Of a DNA stretch of 64,000 bases, positions 52,589 through 61,468 are shown in pieces (within the stretch, counting starts at the first letter, position 1; every line of letters starts with the position of its first letter). The notes under the pieces were generated by a model that made no database searches, was not told the origin of the DNA, and worked only from the letters and a program-made list of their open reading frames with translations. A program made the translations under genes and the position numbers. Source of the stretch: an uncultured Armatimonadota bacterium (GTDB lineage: Bacteria > Armatimonadota > Fimbriimonadia > Fimbriimonadales > Fimbriimonadaceae); contig CAIVDU010000006.1 of the NCBI GenBank assembly GCA_903904815.1, positions 1-64,000 on the forward strand. Reading direction: 5' to 3'.

Positions 52589-53842
52589 ATGAGCCAACAC
52601 ACCGACGTATTGGAGATGGCACGCCGCCAGCTCGCGGTTGCCGCCGAATACCTAGAACTTGATGCAGGCCTCCACGAGGTGCTTTCACGCCCTCAGCGCG
52701 CCCTCATCGTCCGTTTTCCGGTCGTTCTGGATAGCGGCGAGGTCCAGGTGTTCGAGGGATACCGCGTCCAACACAACAGTGCCCGGGGTCCCACCAAAGG
52801 CGGCATTCGCTTCCACCCGGATGTCGATCTCGATGAGACAAGCGCGCTTGCCATGTGGATGACATGGAAGTGTGCGGTCGCCAACATCCCCTACGGCGGA
52901 GCAAAGGGTTCTGTTCGTGTCGATACCAAGCAGTTGAGTAAGCGCGAACTCGAGAAACTCACCCGGCGCTATATCACCGAAATTAATGTCATGGTGGGAG
53001 AGCGATCCGACATTCCCGCGCCCGACATCGGCACGAACGCCCAGGTAATGGCTTGGATCATGGACACGCTTTCGATGCAGGCCGGCTATACGATGCCCGG
53101 CGTGGTCACCGGTAAGCCAATCGAGCTCGGCGGTTCCGAGGGTCGCGTCGAAGCAACCGGCCGAGGAGTGGTCGTCACTGCCCAGGAAGCGGCGAAAACG
53201 CTCGGTATTAGCCTCACCGGCGCGAAAGTCATCGTGCAAGGCTTCGGCAATGTCGGCGCAACTGCGGCAAAGATCATCGAAGAGGAAGGGGCGACGGTCG
53301 TCGGAATCAGCGACGCGATTGGGGGTATCTACAACCCGAACGGCCTTCCGGTCCGAGAGCTCTTCACTCGATATGCGGGACGAGAGGGGGGTATCCGAGA
53401 GTACAAGGATGCCGAGCAGGTCACGAACGAGCAGCTACTCGAACTGCCTTGCGATGTCCTTATCCCGGCGGCCATTGCGGCCCAGATCACGTCGGAGAAT
53501 GCCGACAAGATCAAGGCAAAGCTCATCGTTGAGGGAGCCAACGGCCCCTGCACTCCGGATGCCGACAACATCCTTTCCGATAAGGGGGTCTTCGTGGTGC
53601 CCGACATTCTCGCTAACGCGGGAGGTGTCGTGGTCAGCTACTTCGAGTGGGTACAGGACCTGCAGAACTTCTTCTGGGAAGAGAACGAGGTTAACAATCG
53701 GCTGGAGCGAATCATGAGGAACTCCTATGCCGCCGTGGAGGCGACGATGCGCTCCCACAAGACGGACATGAGGACCGCCGCGCTCATCATCGGGGTCAAG
53801 CGAGTAGCCGACGCGACCATTCGGCGTGGAATATTCCCCTAA
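52589..53842 (+). CDS. gdhA: Glu/Leu/Phe/Val dehydrogenase (glutamate dehydrogenase)
   Basis: Catalyses reversible oxidative deamination of glutamate to 2-oxoglutarate. The 417 residues have the substrate-binding GPTKGGIRFHPDVDLDE, the catalytic Lys in NIPYGGAKGSVRVD, and a Rossmann domain with KVIVQGFGNVGATAAKII. Length and the DNA wording are close to the hexameric NAD-type RocG/GudB enzymes rather than the 450-residue NADP type; coenzyme not proven. It begins 15 bases after mreD. A strong hairpin ends the unit. Confidence 0.94.
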   Translation: MSQHTDVLEMARRQLAVAAEYLELDAGLHEVLSRPQRALIVRFPVVLDSGEVQVFEGYRVQHNSARGPTKGGIRFHPDVDLDETSALAMWMTWKCAVANIPYGGAKGSVRVDTKQLSKRELEKLTRRYITEINVMVGERSDIPAPDIGTNAQVMAWIMDTLSMQAGYTMPGVVTGKPIELGGSEGRVEATGRGVVVTAQEAAKTLGISLTGAKVIVQGFGNVGATAAKIIEEEGATVVGISDAIGGIYNPNGLPVRELFTRYAGREGGIREYKDAEQVTNEQLLELPCDVLIPAAIAAQITSENADKIKAKLIVEGANGPCTPDADNILSDKGVFVVPDILANAGGVVVSYFEWVQDLQNFFWEENEVNNRLERIMRNSYAAVEATMRSHKTDMRTAALIIGVKRVADATIRRGIFP

Positions 53843-53873
53843 TTTCGACTATGTAGCCTTGGGTCCCTCCACA

Positions 53874-53919
53874 AAAAGGGAGTCTCTCACTGCATAATTG
53901 GTGCGAGCTACTCCCTTTT
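53874..53919 (+). terminator. Terminator after gdhA, close to the next start codon
   Basis: Ten-base perfect stem AAAAGGGAGT (53874-53883) / ACTCCCTTTT (53910-53919) with a long loop; U-run on either strand. It ends only 16 bases before the ATG at 53936, so transcription of that gene either reads through it or the hairpin acts as an attenuator. Confidence 0.75.
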
Positions 53920-53935
53920 GTAGCCATATCCCTAT

Positions 53936-54901
53936 ATGCACATCGGTACCCGCCCGGTAACTCGGGACGACTTCAACCACATGGTCCGATTGTGTCAACC
54001 GGAGCCGTTCAGGGACATACCCCGGTTGAAGAAGGAATGGGACGTGCTTCTAGCCAGTGACACGTTCATGGGAACTGTCCTTGAGGACGCGGATCTCCCG
54101 GCAGACCAACGAGCTCTCGCGATGGTCGGCACCGTCTACCTGGACGAAGAATTCTTCGAAGACACCATGACCTCTTCGAGGCCCTACGTGGTTCGGCGCA
54201 TGGTTGAAGAAACGATCGCAGGTCGACCTGCGCTCCTCACGAATGAAGACCTGGCGGCCAAGAACGCGGGAAATGGCCTCGTCATGTACGTCACCTATCT
54301 CGCTTGGATCCCCCAGGGGCACGGGACGGTACGCGCTGAAACGCTTCGCAGCTTGCTGGTGAACGCCTATGCGGACCAGTATCAGGGAAACAACGTGCGA
54401 TGGATCGTCGGAGAAACCGCCGGAACGTACATCCGAAACGTGGCCCTACGCACCGGCTGCGAAGTCCTCAACGAATACCTGGACTGGGAGGCGCCCCCGG
54501 AACTCATCGAACAAGATCTTCGCCCCTGCCTCGTCGGTGCAAATCGAGATCGAGGGATGACGATGGAGAACTACTGGTTCCACCGGATGTTCACCTACAT
54601 GACTCCTCGCTTTGGTTTCACAGAATCCCAACGGCAGGTCCTTCTTCACGCGCGTCACGGCCTCACCGATGTCGAGATTGCCGCCGACCTTCGAATCTCG
54701 CCGGATGCCGTCAAGAAGCGATGGGTAGGAATCTATGAGCGCGTCGACTCGGTGCTACCGGGACTCCTTCCCGAAAGTCCGGCAGGCAGTCGGGGGGCAG
54801 AAAAACGGCGCGCTCTGATGATGCATCTGCGCGACCGCCCGGAAGAGCTTCGTCCCTACGCAAAAAGACCAGCGGTGACCTCAGCCCCTCAGGCTGGGTA
54901 A
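53936..54901 (+). CDS. LuxR-type HTH protein with GNAT-like N-terminal region, putative regulator
   Basis: The product has 321 residues. Residues 1-170 read like an acetyltransferase-related fold (MHIGTRPVTRDDFNHMVRLC start, VMYVTYLAWIPQGHGTVRA), and the C-terminal part holds a LuxR-type helix-turn-helix at about 225-275 (FTESQRQVLLHARHGLTDVE, then LRISPDAVKKRWVGIYERV). Similar GNAT-like plus HTH layout to the end of the STAND protein at 42864. No receiver domain. Effector unknown. It starts 16 bases after the gdhA hairpin and is 36 bases from fabZ. Confidence 0.75.
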   Translation: MHIGTRPVTRDDFNHMVRLCQPEPFRDIPRLKKEWDVLLASDTFMGTVLEDADLPADQRALAMVGTVYLDEEFFEDTMTSSRPYVVRRMVEETIAGRPALLTNEDLAAKNAGNGLVMYVTYLAWIPQGHGTVRAETLRSLLVNAYADQYQGNNVRWIVGETAGTYIRNVALRTGCEVLNEYLDWEAPPELIEQDLRPCLVGANRDRGMTMENYWFHRMFTYMTPRFGFTESQRQVLLHARHGLTDVEIAADLRISPDAVKKRWVGIYERVDSVLPGLLPESPAGSRGAEKRRALMMHLRDRPEELRPYAKRPAVTSAPQAG

Positions 54902-54937
54902 CCTTAAGCCTGTTTCCCGCCTCCTTAGGCGCTCGCA

Positions 54938-55372
54938 ATGGATATCCTCAAGATTCTCGAAATCCTGCCCCACCGCTACCCGATGCTGCTTGTCGATCGG
55001 ATCATCTGGGTGGCTGAAGACGGCAGGGCGTGCAAAGGCCTCAAGAACGTTACGATCAATGAGCCATTCTTCCAAGGTCACTACCCCGGGCGACCGATCA
55101 TGCCTGGCGTTCTGATCATTGAATCGATGGCCCAAGTTGGCGCGGCGATTCTCCTATCGTTGCCTGAATTTAACGATAGCGTTCCTCTTATCGGCGCAAT
55201 CGATGAGGTCCGATTCAAGCGAGTCGTGACCCCAGGCGACGCGTTGATTTCCGAGTGCACGATCCTTTGGGTTCGAGGACGAATCGGCAAGATGAAAGGG
55301 GTTGCTACCGTAGACGGTGAGGTCGCGGCAAGTATGGAGATGACCTTCAAGTTAGGCAAAAAGGACGTCTAG
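54938..55372 (+). CDS. fabZ: 3-hydroxyacyl-ACP dehydratase FabZ
   Basis: Type II fatty acid synthesis dehydratase of 144 residues. It begins [15 protein letters not shown] (the LPHRYP block) and has the catalytic His48 in [14 protein letters not shown] and Glu62 in IIESMAQVG. The position directly before lpxA is the classic lipid A cluster order (fabZ-lpxA-lpxB). lpxC and lpxD are not seen. Confidence 0.96.
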   Translation: MDILKILEILPHRYPMLLVDRIIWVAEDGRACKGLKNVTINEPFFQGHYPGRPIMPGVLIIESMAQVGAAILLSLPEFNDSVPLIGAIDEVRFKRVVTPGDALISECTILWVRGRIGKMKGVATVDGEVAASMEMTFKLGKKDV

Positions 55373-55373
55373 G

Positions 55374-56162
55374 TTGTCGAAAATCCACCGACTGGCCTTT
55401 GTTGATCCGACCGCAGATCTCGGCGAAGACGTCGAAGTCGGACCGTACGCCATCATTGAAGCCGGGGCCATTATCGGAGCCCGAACTCGAGTCGACGGAC
55501 ACGGAGTTGTGCGTACGGGCACCGTACTGGGAACCGATAACTACGTCGGCACGGGATGCGTTCTCGGTGGCGACCCCCAAGACCACGGATTTAAAGGCGA
55601 ACAAACGTTCCTAAGAGTGGGAGACCACAACGTCTTCCGAGAGTATGTGACCGTCCATCGGGCCACTGGCGAGGGCATGGCAACCGTAGTGGGTAACCAC
55701 AACCTGATCATGGCCTACACCCACCTTGGCCACAATGTCACCGTCGGGAATAACGTCAACATCGCGAACAACGTCGGCGTCTCCGGTCACGTCACCATTG
55801 AAGATCTTGCGAATCTTGGTGGGATGGCGGGTATTCACCAATACGTTCGCATCGGAAAGGTCGCCATGCTCGGCGGGATGACCCGTACAGTGCGCGATGT
55901 GCCGCCCTTCATGACCTCTTCCGGTCATGGCCAGGAAGTCCATGACATCAACGCGGTAGGGCTGCGTCGACTCGGAGTCAGCCCGCAAGAGCGGCTGGCA
56001 CTTCACCGTGCCTGCAAACTTCTCTACCGGTCCCAGCTTGGTCTGACTAACGCAATTGAAACCGTTCGCCGCGAAGTACCCCTCACCGATCAGGTCCTCT
56101 ACCTTCTTGAATTTGAGCAGCGACGATTCAAAGGAAAGAATGGTCGCGGCGACCAACCCTAG
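55374..56162 (+). CDS. lpxA: UDP-N-acetylglucosamine acyltransferase LpxA
   Basis: First enzyme of lipid A synthesis; cytoplasmic trimeric left-handed beta-helix. The 262 residues start at a TTG one base after the fabZ stop. Hexapeptide repeats run from about 10 to 190 (VEVGPYAIIEAGAIIGA); the catalytic His is H120 in AYTHLGHNVTVGN; HGFKGEQTFLRVGDHNVFRE is the substrate loop. Supports an outer membrane with lipid A. Confidence 0.95.
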   Translation: MSKIHRLAFVDPTADLGEDVEVGPYAIIEAGAIIGARTRVDGHGVVRTGTVLGTDNYVGTGCVLGGDPQDHGFKGEQTFLRVGDHNVFREYVTVHRATGEGMATVVGNHNLIMAYTHLGHNVTVGNNVNIANNVGVSGHVTIEDLANLGGMAGIHQYVRIGKVAMLGGMTRTVRDVPPFMTSSGHGQEVHDINAVGLRRLGVSPQERLALHRACKLLYRSQLGLTNAIETVRREVPLTDQVLYLLEFEQRRFKGKNGRGDQP

Positions 56163-56165
56163 GCC

Positions 56166-57287
56166 GTGAACAGTTCAAGGATCTTCCTTTCTGCAGGCGA
56201 GGCGTCGGGAGACACTTTCGGCGCCGCCCTCGTTGCGGAATTGCGATCCCTAAGGACCGATCTTGAGTTTCAGGCGGTCGGCGGGAGGCGCCTAAAAGCC
56301 GCGAACGTTCCGTTGGTCGCCGACTCTTCCCATTGGGGCGCGATCGGCATCTGGCAATCGTTCTGGGTCGGTCTGCGAGCCTTGTACAGCTTCAACCGCG
56401 TGAAAGCGCACATGGCCAAAGGCGAACCGGGGCTGTTCATCCCCATCGACTTTGGATTCATGAACATCAAGTTGGCTCGCCATGCCAAACAGCTGGGTTG
56501 GAAAGTCCTCTATTTCATTCCTCCGGGCTCTTGGCGACGGGACAAGCAAGGCGCGGACCTGGTCACTTGGACCGACGCAATCTCGACGCCCTTTCCTTGG
56601 TCGGCCGACATTCTCAACCGGATGGGAGCGAACGCCCACTGGTTCGGGCATCCAATTAAGCAACTCTTGGCCCAAGCGACGCCGACGCCACGGGGCGAAT
56701 CTCTTGCCGTGCTACCGGGGAGCCGAACCCACGAGATCGAGAACAACTTGCCGGTAATCGCTGCCTCGGTCAACTCCCGTGTGGAGTTTGCGCTTGCCCC
56801 AAGTGTTGACCTGGAAGAGTTCAAAGCAAGGTGGATCCGACTTCGCCCAGAGGGGGCGCAGGACGTCTTTACCGTGGGCGATACTTCAGGGGTTTTGCGC
56901 CGAGCCACCGCCGCCATCGTGTGTAGCGGAACTGCCACCCTTGAGGCGGCACTCTGCCGAACACCGATGATCGTCGTTTATCGCGCGAGCAAGGCGATGG
57001 TGCTTGAGGCCAAGATCATTCGGTTCAAGCTTCCCAAGTTCATCTCGCTGCCCAATATTGTTCTCGACCGAGAGGTGGTGCCTGAACTGATTCAAGACGG
57101 AGCAACTCCCGAGACGCTCAAGAACAATCTGCAGCCGCTCCAAGCGGACAGTCCAACGCGATCAGCCCAGCTTCATGCCTTCGACGAACTTGACGCCCTC
57201 TTAGGTCCGAGTGACGCCATCAGCAAGACGGCGTCACTTGCGTTGCAACTCCTTTCAGGTCAAGATCGATCTTCCGAAAGCAGCTAG
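56166..57287 (+). CDS. lpxB: Lipid-A-disaccharide synthase LpxB
   Basis: Glycosyltransferase family 19 of 373 residues, GTG start at 56166, three bases after lpxA. The N-terminus IFLSAGEASGDTFGAALVAEL is the LpxB signature, with later blocks WKVLYFIPPGSWRRD, LAVLPGSRTHEIENNLPV and VCSGTATLEAALCRTPMIVVYRAS. It joins UDP-diacyl-GlcN and lipid X. It ends 12 bases before the convergent BNR protein gene. Confidence 0.94.
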   Translation: MNSSRIFLSAGEASGDTFGAALVAELRSLRTDLEFQAVGGRRLKAANVPLVADSSHWGAIGIWQSFWVGLRALYSFNRVKAHMAKGEPGLFIPIDFGFMNIKLARHAKQLGWKVLYFIPPGSWRRDKQGADLVTWTDAISTPFPWSADILNRMGANAHWFGHPIKQLLAQATPTPRGESLAVLPGSRTHEIENNLPVIAASVNSRVEFALAPSVDLEEFKARWIRLRPEGAQDVFTVGDTSGVLRRATAAIVCSGTATLEAALCRTPMIVVYRASKAMVLEAKIIRFKLPKFISLPNIVLDREVVPELIQDGATPETLKNNLQPLQADSPTRSAQLHAFDELDALLGPSDAISKTASLALQLLSGQDRSSESS

Positions 57288-57299
57288 CGCTTTCCTCAT

Positions 57300-60200
57300 T
57301 CAATGCGCAGACTTTAACTTAGCCCAAGCGGATTCCAACTCCGCACGCAACGACTGAAGACGCTTGAATTCGGCTTCGGCAGTCTTCGTGGGCGCCACGT
57401 CGGCGCTTTGTACCGTGCCAAGGAGGCCTTCGTAACCACCCTGAAGACTGGCCAAGCTCGCGGTGGATGGCCCTCTTCTTCGGCGGCCGGTCGGGGCGTT
57501 ACCGCCCAAAAACTCGGTTAGCCCTGGAGTCGCCGGAGGAAGTTTTTCCGCTGCCTCTCGGATCTCGCTCGCCCAATGTGCGCCATCGTAACACGCCTTG
57601 GCGATCGCAAACTGACGGCCCAACTCAGCGGGACTCGCCTTAGTTCGTGGGTCCATCACGACCTTCAGATTTTGGGTCAGCAGCGAGCCGTCGACCGAGA
57701 GCCGAATCAAGTAAGTTCCTGGCAACACCCAGGGAGCGTCGGTGGGAGCCACCGTATCATGCTCGATGGCTGCCATCGGCAGCCCGGCCGGATTATTTTC
57801 TAGCGTCGTGTAGTGAAGATCCCACACCCAGCGATGGAACCCCGCCGTCTTCCCTAGCCTTCGATCGGGACGGACCCAGTAGTAGGGGACCTGAAGGTCT
57901 TTCTCGCGGGGCTCTTCGATTGGATCGTCGCTACGATATCGCTTGATGAGAGACCCATTCGAATCCAGAACCTCGATCATCACTTCGGAGTGAGCGTCTT
58001 TCGGCAAGTAGTAGTCGAGAACGGCTCCATCTGGAGGGTTCTGGGCGGCTGGCTCGTCGGGAGGAAGCGGAGTGTCCGTGTTATTGTTGTTCCGAACGCG
58101 GACAGCCGTTTGTGGTTTGAACAGACTCACCGTGTCGACGGTCTTGGAGTCGATCTGGCGGAGGGCTGTCATGTCGTCGAGGATCCAGAATCCACGTCCG
58201 TGGGTTCCAACCACGAGGTCGTCTCCATGCACGATGAGATCCCGGATCGAGGTTGCCGGCATGTTGAGCCTCAAAGGCATCCAGTGGTCGCCATCGTCCA
58301 CCGACACATACGCCGCCCGCTCGGTGCCTGCGAAGAGAAGACCCTTCCGAACCGGATCTTCGCGAATCGTGTTCGTCGGCTCGTTGTTAGGCAACCCTTC
58401 GTTAATCTCGGTCCACGTCTTACCGCCGTCATGTGTTCGATACAGGTGTGGTCGCTGGTCGTCCAACCGGATGCGATTGACGGCAATATACGCCGTTTGG
58501 GCGTCCGACTGGCCCGCGTCGATCTGGGCCACCTTGCTCCAGGAGGTCATCCCGGTCGGGGTCACGTCCGCCCAGGTCTTCCCACCATCGTGGGTCACGT
58601 GGACAAGGCCGTCGTCGGTGCCGGCCCAGATCGTGTTTACGTCAGTATAGGAAGGGCCGACCGAGTAGATGACCCCGCGCCGGGGCATCCGGTTGAGGTC
58701 GGGCGTCTTGTAGATGCCGATGCTGTCCGGAACCTCTGGGTGCTCTCTCGTCAAATCCGGGCTGATCTCCTGCCAACTGGAGCCGCTGTCCGTCGTCTTC
58801 AACAGAACATTCGCACCCAGATACAGAACGTGAGGATCCACGGGAGAGAACAGAAGTGGCGCAGTTCGCAAATAGCGATAGGACCCACGGGGGCCCACAT
58901 CCTGGGTCTGCCCGGTCGACCAGTCGAATCGGGATCCCTTTCCGCCGAAGATCCAGTTGGGATGCAAAGGATCGGGCGCAACGTAGGCGTACTCCTCGGC
59001 TCCTACCGGATGCCATTCTCGAAAGGTGATCTGTCCGTCATTACCCCGACTGGCGACTCCCGCCGATCCGCTCTCTTGCTGCCCACCGTAGACCCAGTAA
59101 GGAAACCGATTGTCGGCGGACACGTGATAGAACTGGGCAGTGGGCTGGTTGTACCAAGAGCTCCAGGTTTCACCACCGTTCACGGTGACGACCGCGCCTT
59201 GGTCGGAGGCGAGCAGGATGGTTTGCGGATCGTTCGGGTTCACCCAAACCGTGTGATAGTCGTCGCCTCCGGGTGCGCCCTTCCAGGCGACAAACGAGTG
59301 ACCGCCGTCAATCGACTTGTAAGTGGACGTGTTCACGTCGTACACGATGTCGGGGTTCTTGGAATCTACGGTCACCGAGCCGAAGTCGGAACCTCGACCC
59401 CAAATCCGGTCTTCGCTGTCCATCAACTGCCAGTGCTCACCGGCGTCGTCCGAGCGATAGATGCCACCCAATTTCGGAGCGTCAACGACGGCGTAGAGGC
59501 GATTCGTCATCGTGGGAGCAATCGCGATTCCGATGCGACCAAGTCCGTCGGCGGGACCGGGAAGGCCTCCCTTGAGTTGCTTCCAGGTGGTGCCGCCGTC
59601 GGTAGATTTGTACAGTCCGCTGCCGGTTCCCTGCCAAGCCCCGTTCTCCCAGGGGCCCTGTCGGGAGGCGAACAGATCCGCATAGACGACATCGGGATTC
59701 GAAGGGTCGATGGTAACTGCCATCGCCCCGGTGTTCTCATCGGTGTACAGAACCTTGTCCCACGTCTGACCACCGTTCGTAGACCGGAAGAGTCCTCGCT
59801 CGACGTTGGCGCCGTAAGGGTGGCCGAGCACGGCCGCGAAGACTTTGTTTCGGTCACGCGGGTCGACGGCGAGCCCGCTGATCTGCTCGCCGTCTCGAAG
59901 TCCTAAATGGATCCAAGACTTTCCGGCGTCGTCGGACCGATAGATGCCATCGCCGGTGGACAAGTCTGGTCGCTGAAGACCTTCTCCACTCCCTACGTAG
60001 ACTCGATTCGGATCGCTTGGAGCCACCGCGACCGCCCCAATAGATCCAGTCGGTTGGTCGTCAAAAATAGGACGCCAAACGCGCCCGTAGTCGGTGGACT
60101 TCCAAACCCCTCCGTTGTTGACCCCGATATAAAACTCAGCCGGTCGCCCAGGAACACCCGTCGCGCCAACGGTTCTTCCTCCCCGGAACGGCCCAATCAT

Positions 60201-60305
60201 CCGCCAACGCAAGCCGTCGTAAAGCTTGGGCGAAATCGACTGGGCGTGAACTGCGGTGCAGGTCATCAACGAAGCGGCAGAAGCAAACAGCGAAAGACGT
60301 CCCAT
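57300..60305 (-). CDS. Sortilin/VPS10-like BNR-repeat protein, exported
   Basis: About 1001 residues from ATG 60305, which begins a signal peptide (MGRLSLFASAASLMTCTAVHA); an upstream in-frame start would add a non-conserved extension. The body is built of BNR/Asp-box blades (STDYGRVWRPIFDD, SDDAGKSWIHLG, STNGGQTWDKVLY, STDGGTTWKQLKG), forming a large beta-propeller like sortilin and xyloglucanase-type proteins, then a C-terminal beta-rich part (VVMDPRTKASPAELGRQF). Members are labelled glycosyl hydrolase but catalytic residues are not established. Its function remains open. Confidence 0.88.
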   Translation of the reverse strand: MGRLSLFASAASLMTCTAVHAQSISPKLYDGLRWRMIGPFRGGRTVGATGVPGRPAEFYIGVNNGGVWKSTDYGRVWRPIFDDQPTGSIGAVAVAPSDPNRVYVGSGEGLQRPDLSTGDGIYRSDDAGKSWIHLGLRDGEQISGLAVDPRDRNKVFAAVLGHPYGANVERGLFRSTNGGQTWDKVLYTDENTGAMAVTIDPSNPDVVYADLFASRQGPWENGAWQGTGSGLYKSTDGGTTWKQLKGGLPGPADGLGRIGIAIAPTMTNRLYAVVDAPKLGGIYRSDDAGEHWQLMDSEDRIWGRGSDFGSVTVDSKNPDIVYDVNTSTYKSIDGGHSFVAWKGAPGGDDYHTVWVNPNDPQTILLASDQGAVVTVNGGETWSSWYNQPTAQFYHVSADNRFPYWVYGGQQESGSAGVASRGNDGQITFREWHPVGAEEYAYVAPDPLHPNWIFGGKGSRFDWSTGQTQDVGPRGSYRYLRTAPLLFSPVDPHVLYLGANVLLKTTDSGSSWQEISPDLTREHPEVPDSIGIYKTPDLNRMPRRGVIYSVGPSYTDVNTIWAGTDDGLVHVTHDGGKTWADVTPTGMTSWSKVAQIDAGQSDAQTAYIAVNRIRLDDQRPHLYRTHDGGKTWTEINEGLPNNEPTNTIREDPVRKGLLFAGTERAAYVSVDDGDHWMPLRLNMPATSIRDLIVHGDDLVVGTHGRGFWILDDMTALRQIDSKTVDTVSLFKPQTAVRVRNNNNTDTPLPPDEPAAQNPPDGAVLDYYLPKDAHSEVMIEVLDSNGSLIKRYRSDDPIEEPREKDLQVPYYWVRPDRRLGKTAGFHRWVWDLHYTTLENNPAGLPMAAIEHDTVAPTDAPWVLPGTYLIRLSVDGSLLTQNLKVVMDPRTKASPAELGRQFAIAKACYDGAHWASEIREAAEKLPPATPGLTEFLGGNAPTGRRRRGPSTASLASLQGGYEGLLGTVQSADVAPTKTAEAEFKRLQSLRAELESAWAKLKSAH

Positions 60306-60493
60306 GTTAAGAGCCCAGTTTAGGGGAAACCGGTCTGCGAGCGCCACTGATTCATTACGTCTGCGCGGAAAGGAGCCTAGTTCAACGAAAGACCGTCTCA
60401 CCTTACATAAAAGGGGTTATGTGTGGCTAGTTGACCCAGAAGAAGACGTTAGAATTTCCCAGGTCAAAGCGCTCGCCACACGGCACGGTCTGT

Positions 60494-61468
60494 TCATCGC
60501 AACGGCGAAAAATCGCGTGTTGGCTCAAGGATTCGCTCAATTGCGTCAATGTGTAAGGTGGAAAGCTCTACATCAACAGCCTTGACATTCTCCTCCAATT
60601 GGCTCGCCCGGCTCGCTCCGATCAGCGCAGTAGAGACCCCCGGCTGACGCAAAGTCCAAGCAATCGCAAGTTGGGCGACCGAAATTCCCAACGTCTGGGC
60701 ATAAGCCGCAAGGTTCTGGACCGTGGTCAGGACATCATCCCGGAGATAACTCTTGACGATGAAGTTAACGGAGTCATCCGCCCCACGACTATTGGCCGGA
60801 AGCTGTTGACCTGGCTTGTATTTCCCGGTGAGCACGCCTCCAGCCAAAGGAGAAAATACGACCTGACCGATGCCAGTTTCTTGGCTGACCGGAAGCACGG
60901 CTCGCTCGATGTACCGTTCGAAGAGGTTGTAAATTGGTTGATTCGAGACCAGAGGCCGTAGCCCGAGGTCCTTGCTTATGCGAACGGCATCAGAGATCTG
61001 GTCAGCCGTCCATTCACTCACTGCTGCGTAGAGAATCTTGCCCGCACTCACCAGATCATTCAGCGCAACGAGAGTTTCCTCTAAAGGCGTGGTCTCATCG
61101 TATCGGTGGCAAAAGTAGACGTCAACATACTCGACTCCCAAGCGCTCAAGACTAGCGTCACATTGCTCCCGAATGTGCTTGCGAGAGAGCCCTCGATCGT
61201 TCGCACCCTCGCCCATCGGGAAGAAGACCTTGGTCGAAAGCACGTAATCGCTACGCTTAAACTGCTTCAGCGCAGAGCCCAACGCCCGCTCGCCTTCGCC
61301 GTTATTGTAAGCGTTCGAAGTATCGAAAAAGTTGATGCCAAGTTCAAACGCCCGTGCGATGCAAGCGTTCGCTGTCTCCTGCTCCACCGCTGTCCCATAT
61401 GTAAGCCAACTCCCAAGGCTGATTTCGCTCACCTTCAGCCCGCTCTTTCCTAGATTCCTATATTTCAC
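60494..61468 (-). CDS. Aldo/keto reductase
   Basis: NAD(P)H-dependent oxidoreductase of 324 residues, TIM-barrel. The catalytic tetrad is visible: Asp49, Tyr54, Lys80 and His121 (FFDTSNAYNNGEGE; LSTKVFF; CHRYDE). Best fit by wording is the Kv-beta-like/YghZ branch. The GTG start overlaps the stop of the upstream GH5-type gene by GTGA, so it is coupled to it and may reduce a sugar-derived carbonyl. Substrate unknown. Confidence 0.9.
   Translation of the reverse strand: MKYRNLGKSGLKVSEISLGSWLTYGTAVEQETANACIARAFELGINFFDTSNAYNNGEGERALGSALKQFKRSDYVLSTKVFFPMGEGANDRGLSRKHIREQCDASLERLGVEYVDVYFCHRYDETTPLEETLVALNDLVSAGKILYAAVSEWTADQISDAVRISKDLGLRPLVSNQPIYNLFERYIERAVLPVSQETGIGQVVFSPLAGGVLTGKYKPGQQLPANSRGADDSVNFIVKSYLRDDVLTTVQNLAAYAQTLGISVAQLAIAWTLRQPGVSTALIGASRASQLEENVKAVDVELSTLHIDAIERILEPTRDFSPLR

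Noticed and set aside
57990-59906. Open frame of 638 codons on the plus strand
   Set aside because: It lies exactly antisense to the BNR-repeat gene and its translation has no domain pattern; a shadow of the GC-biased opposite strand.
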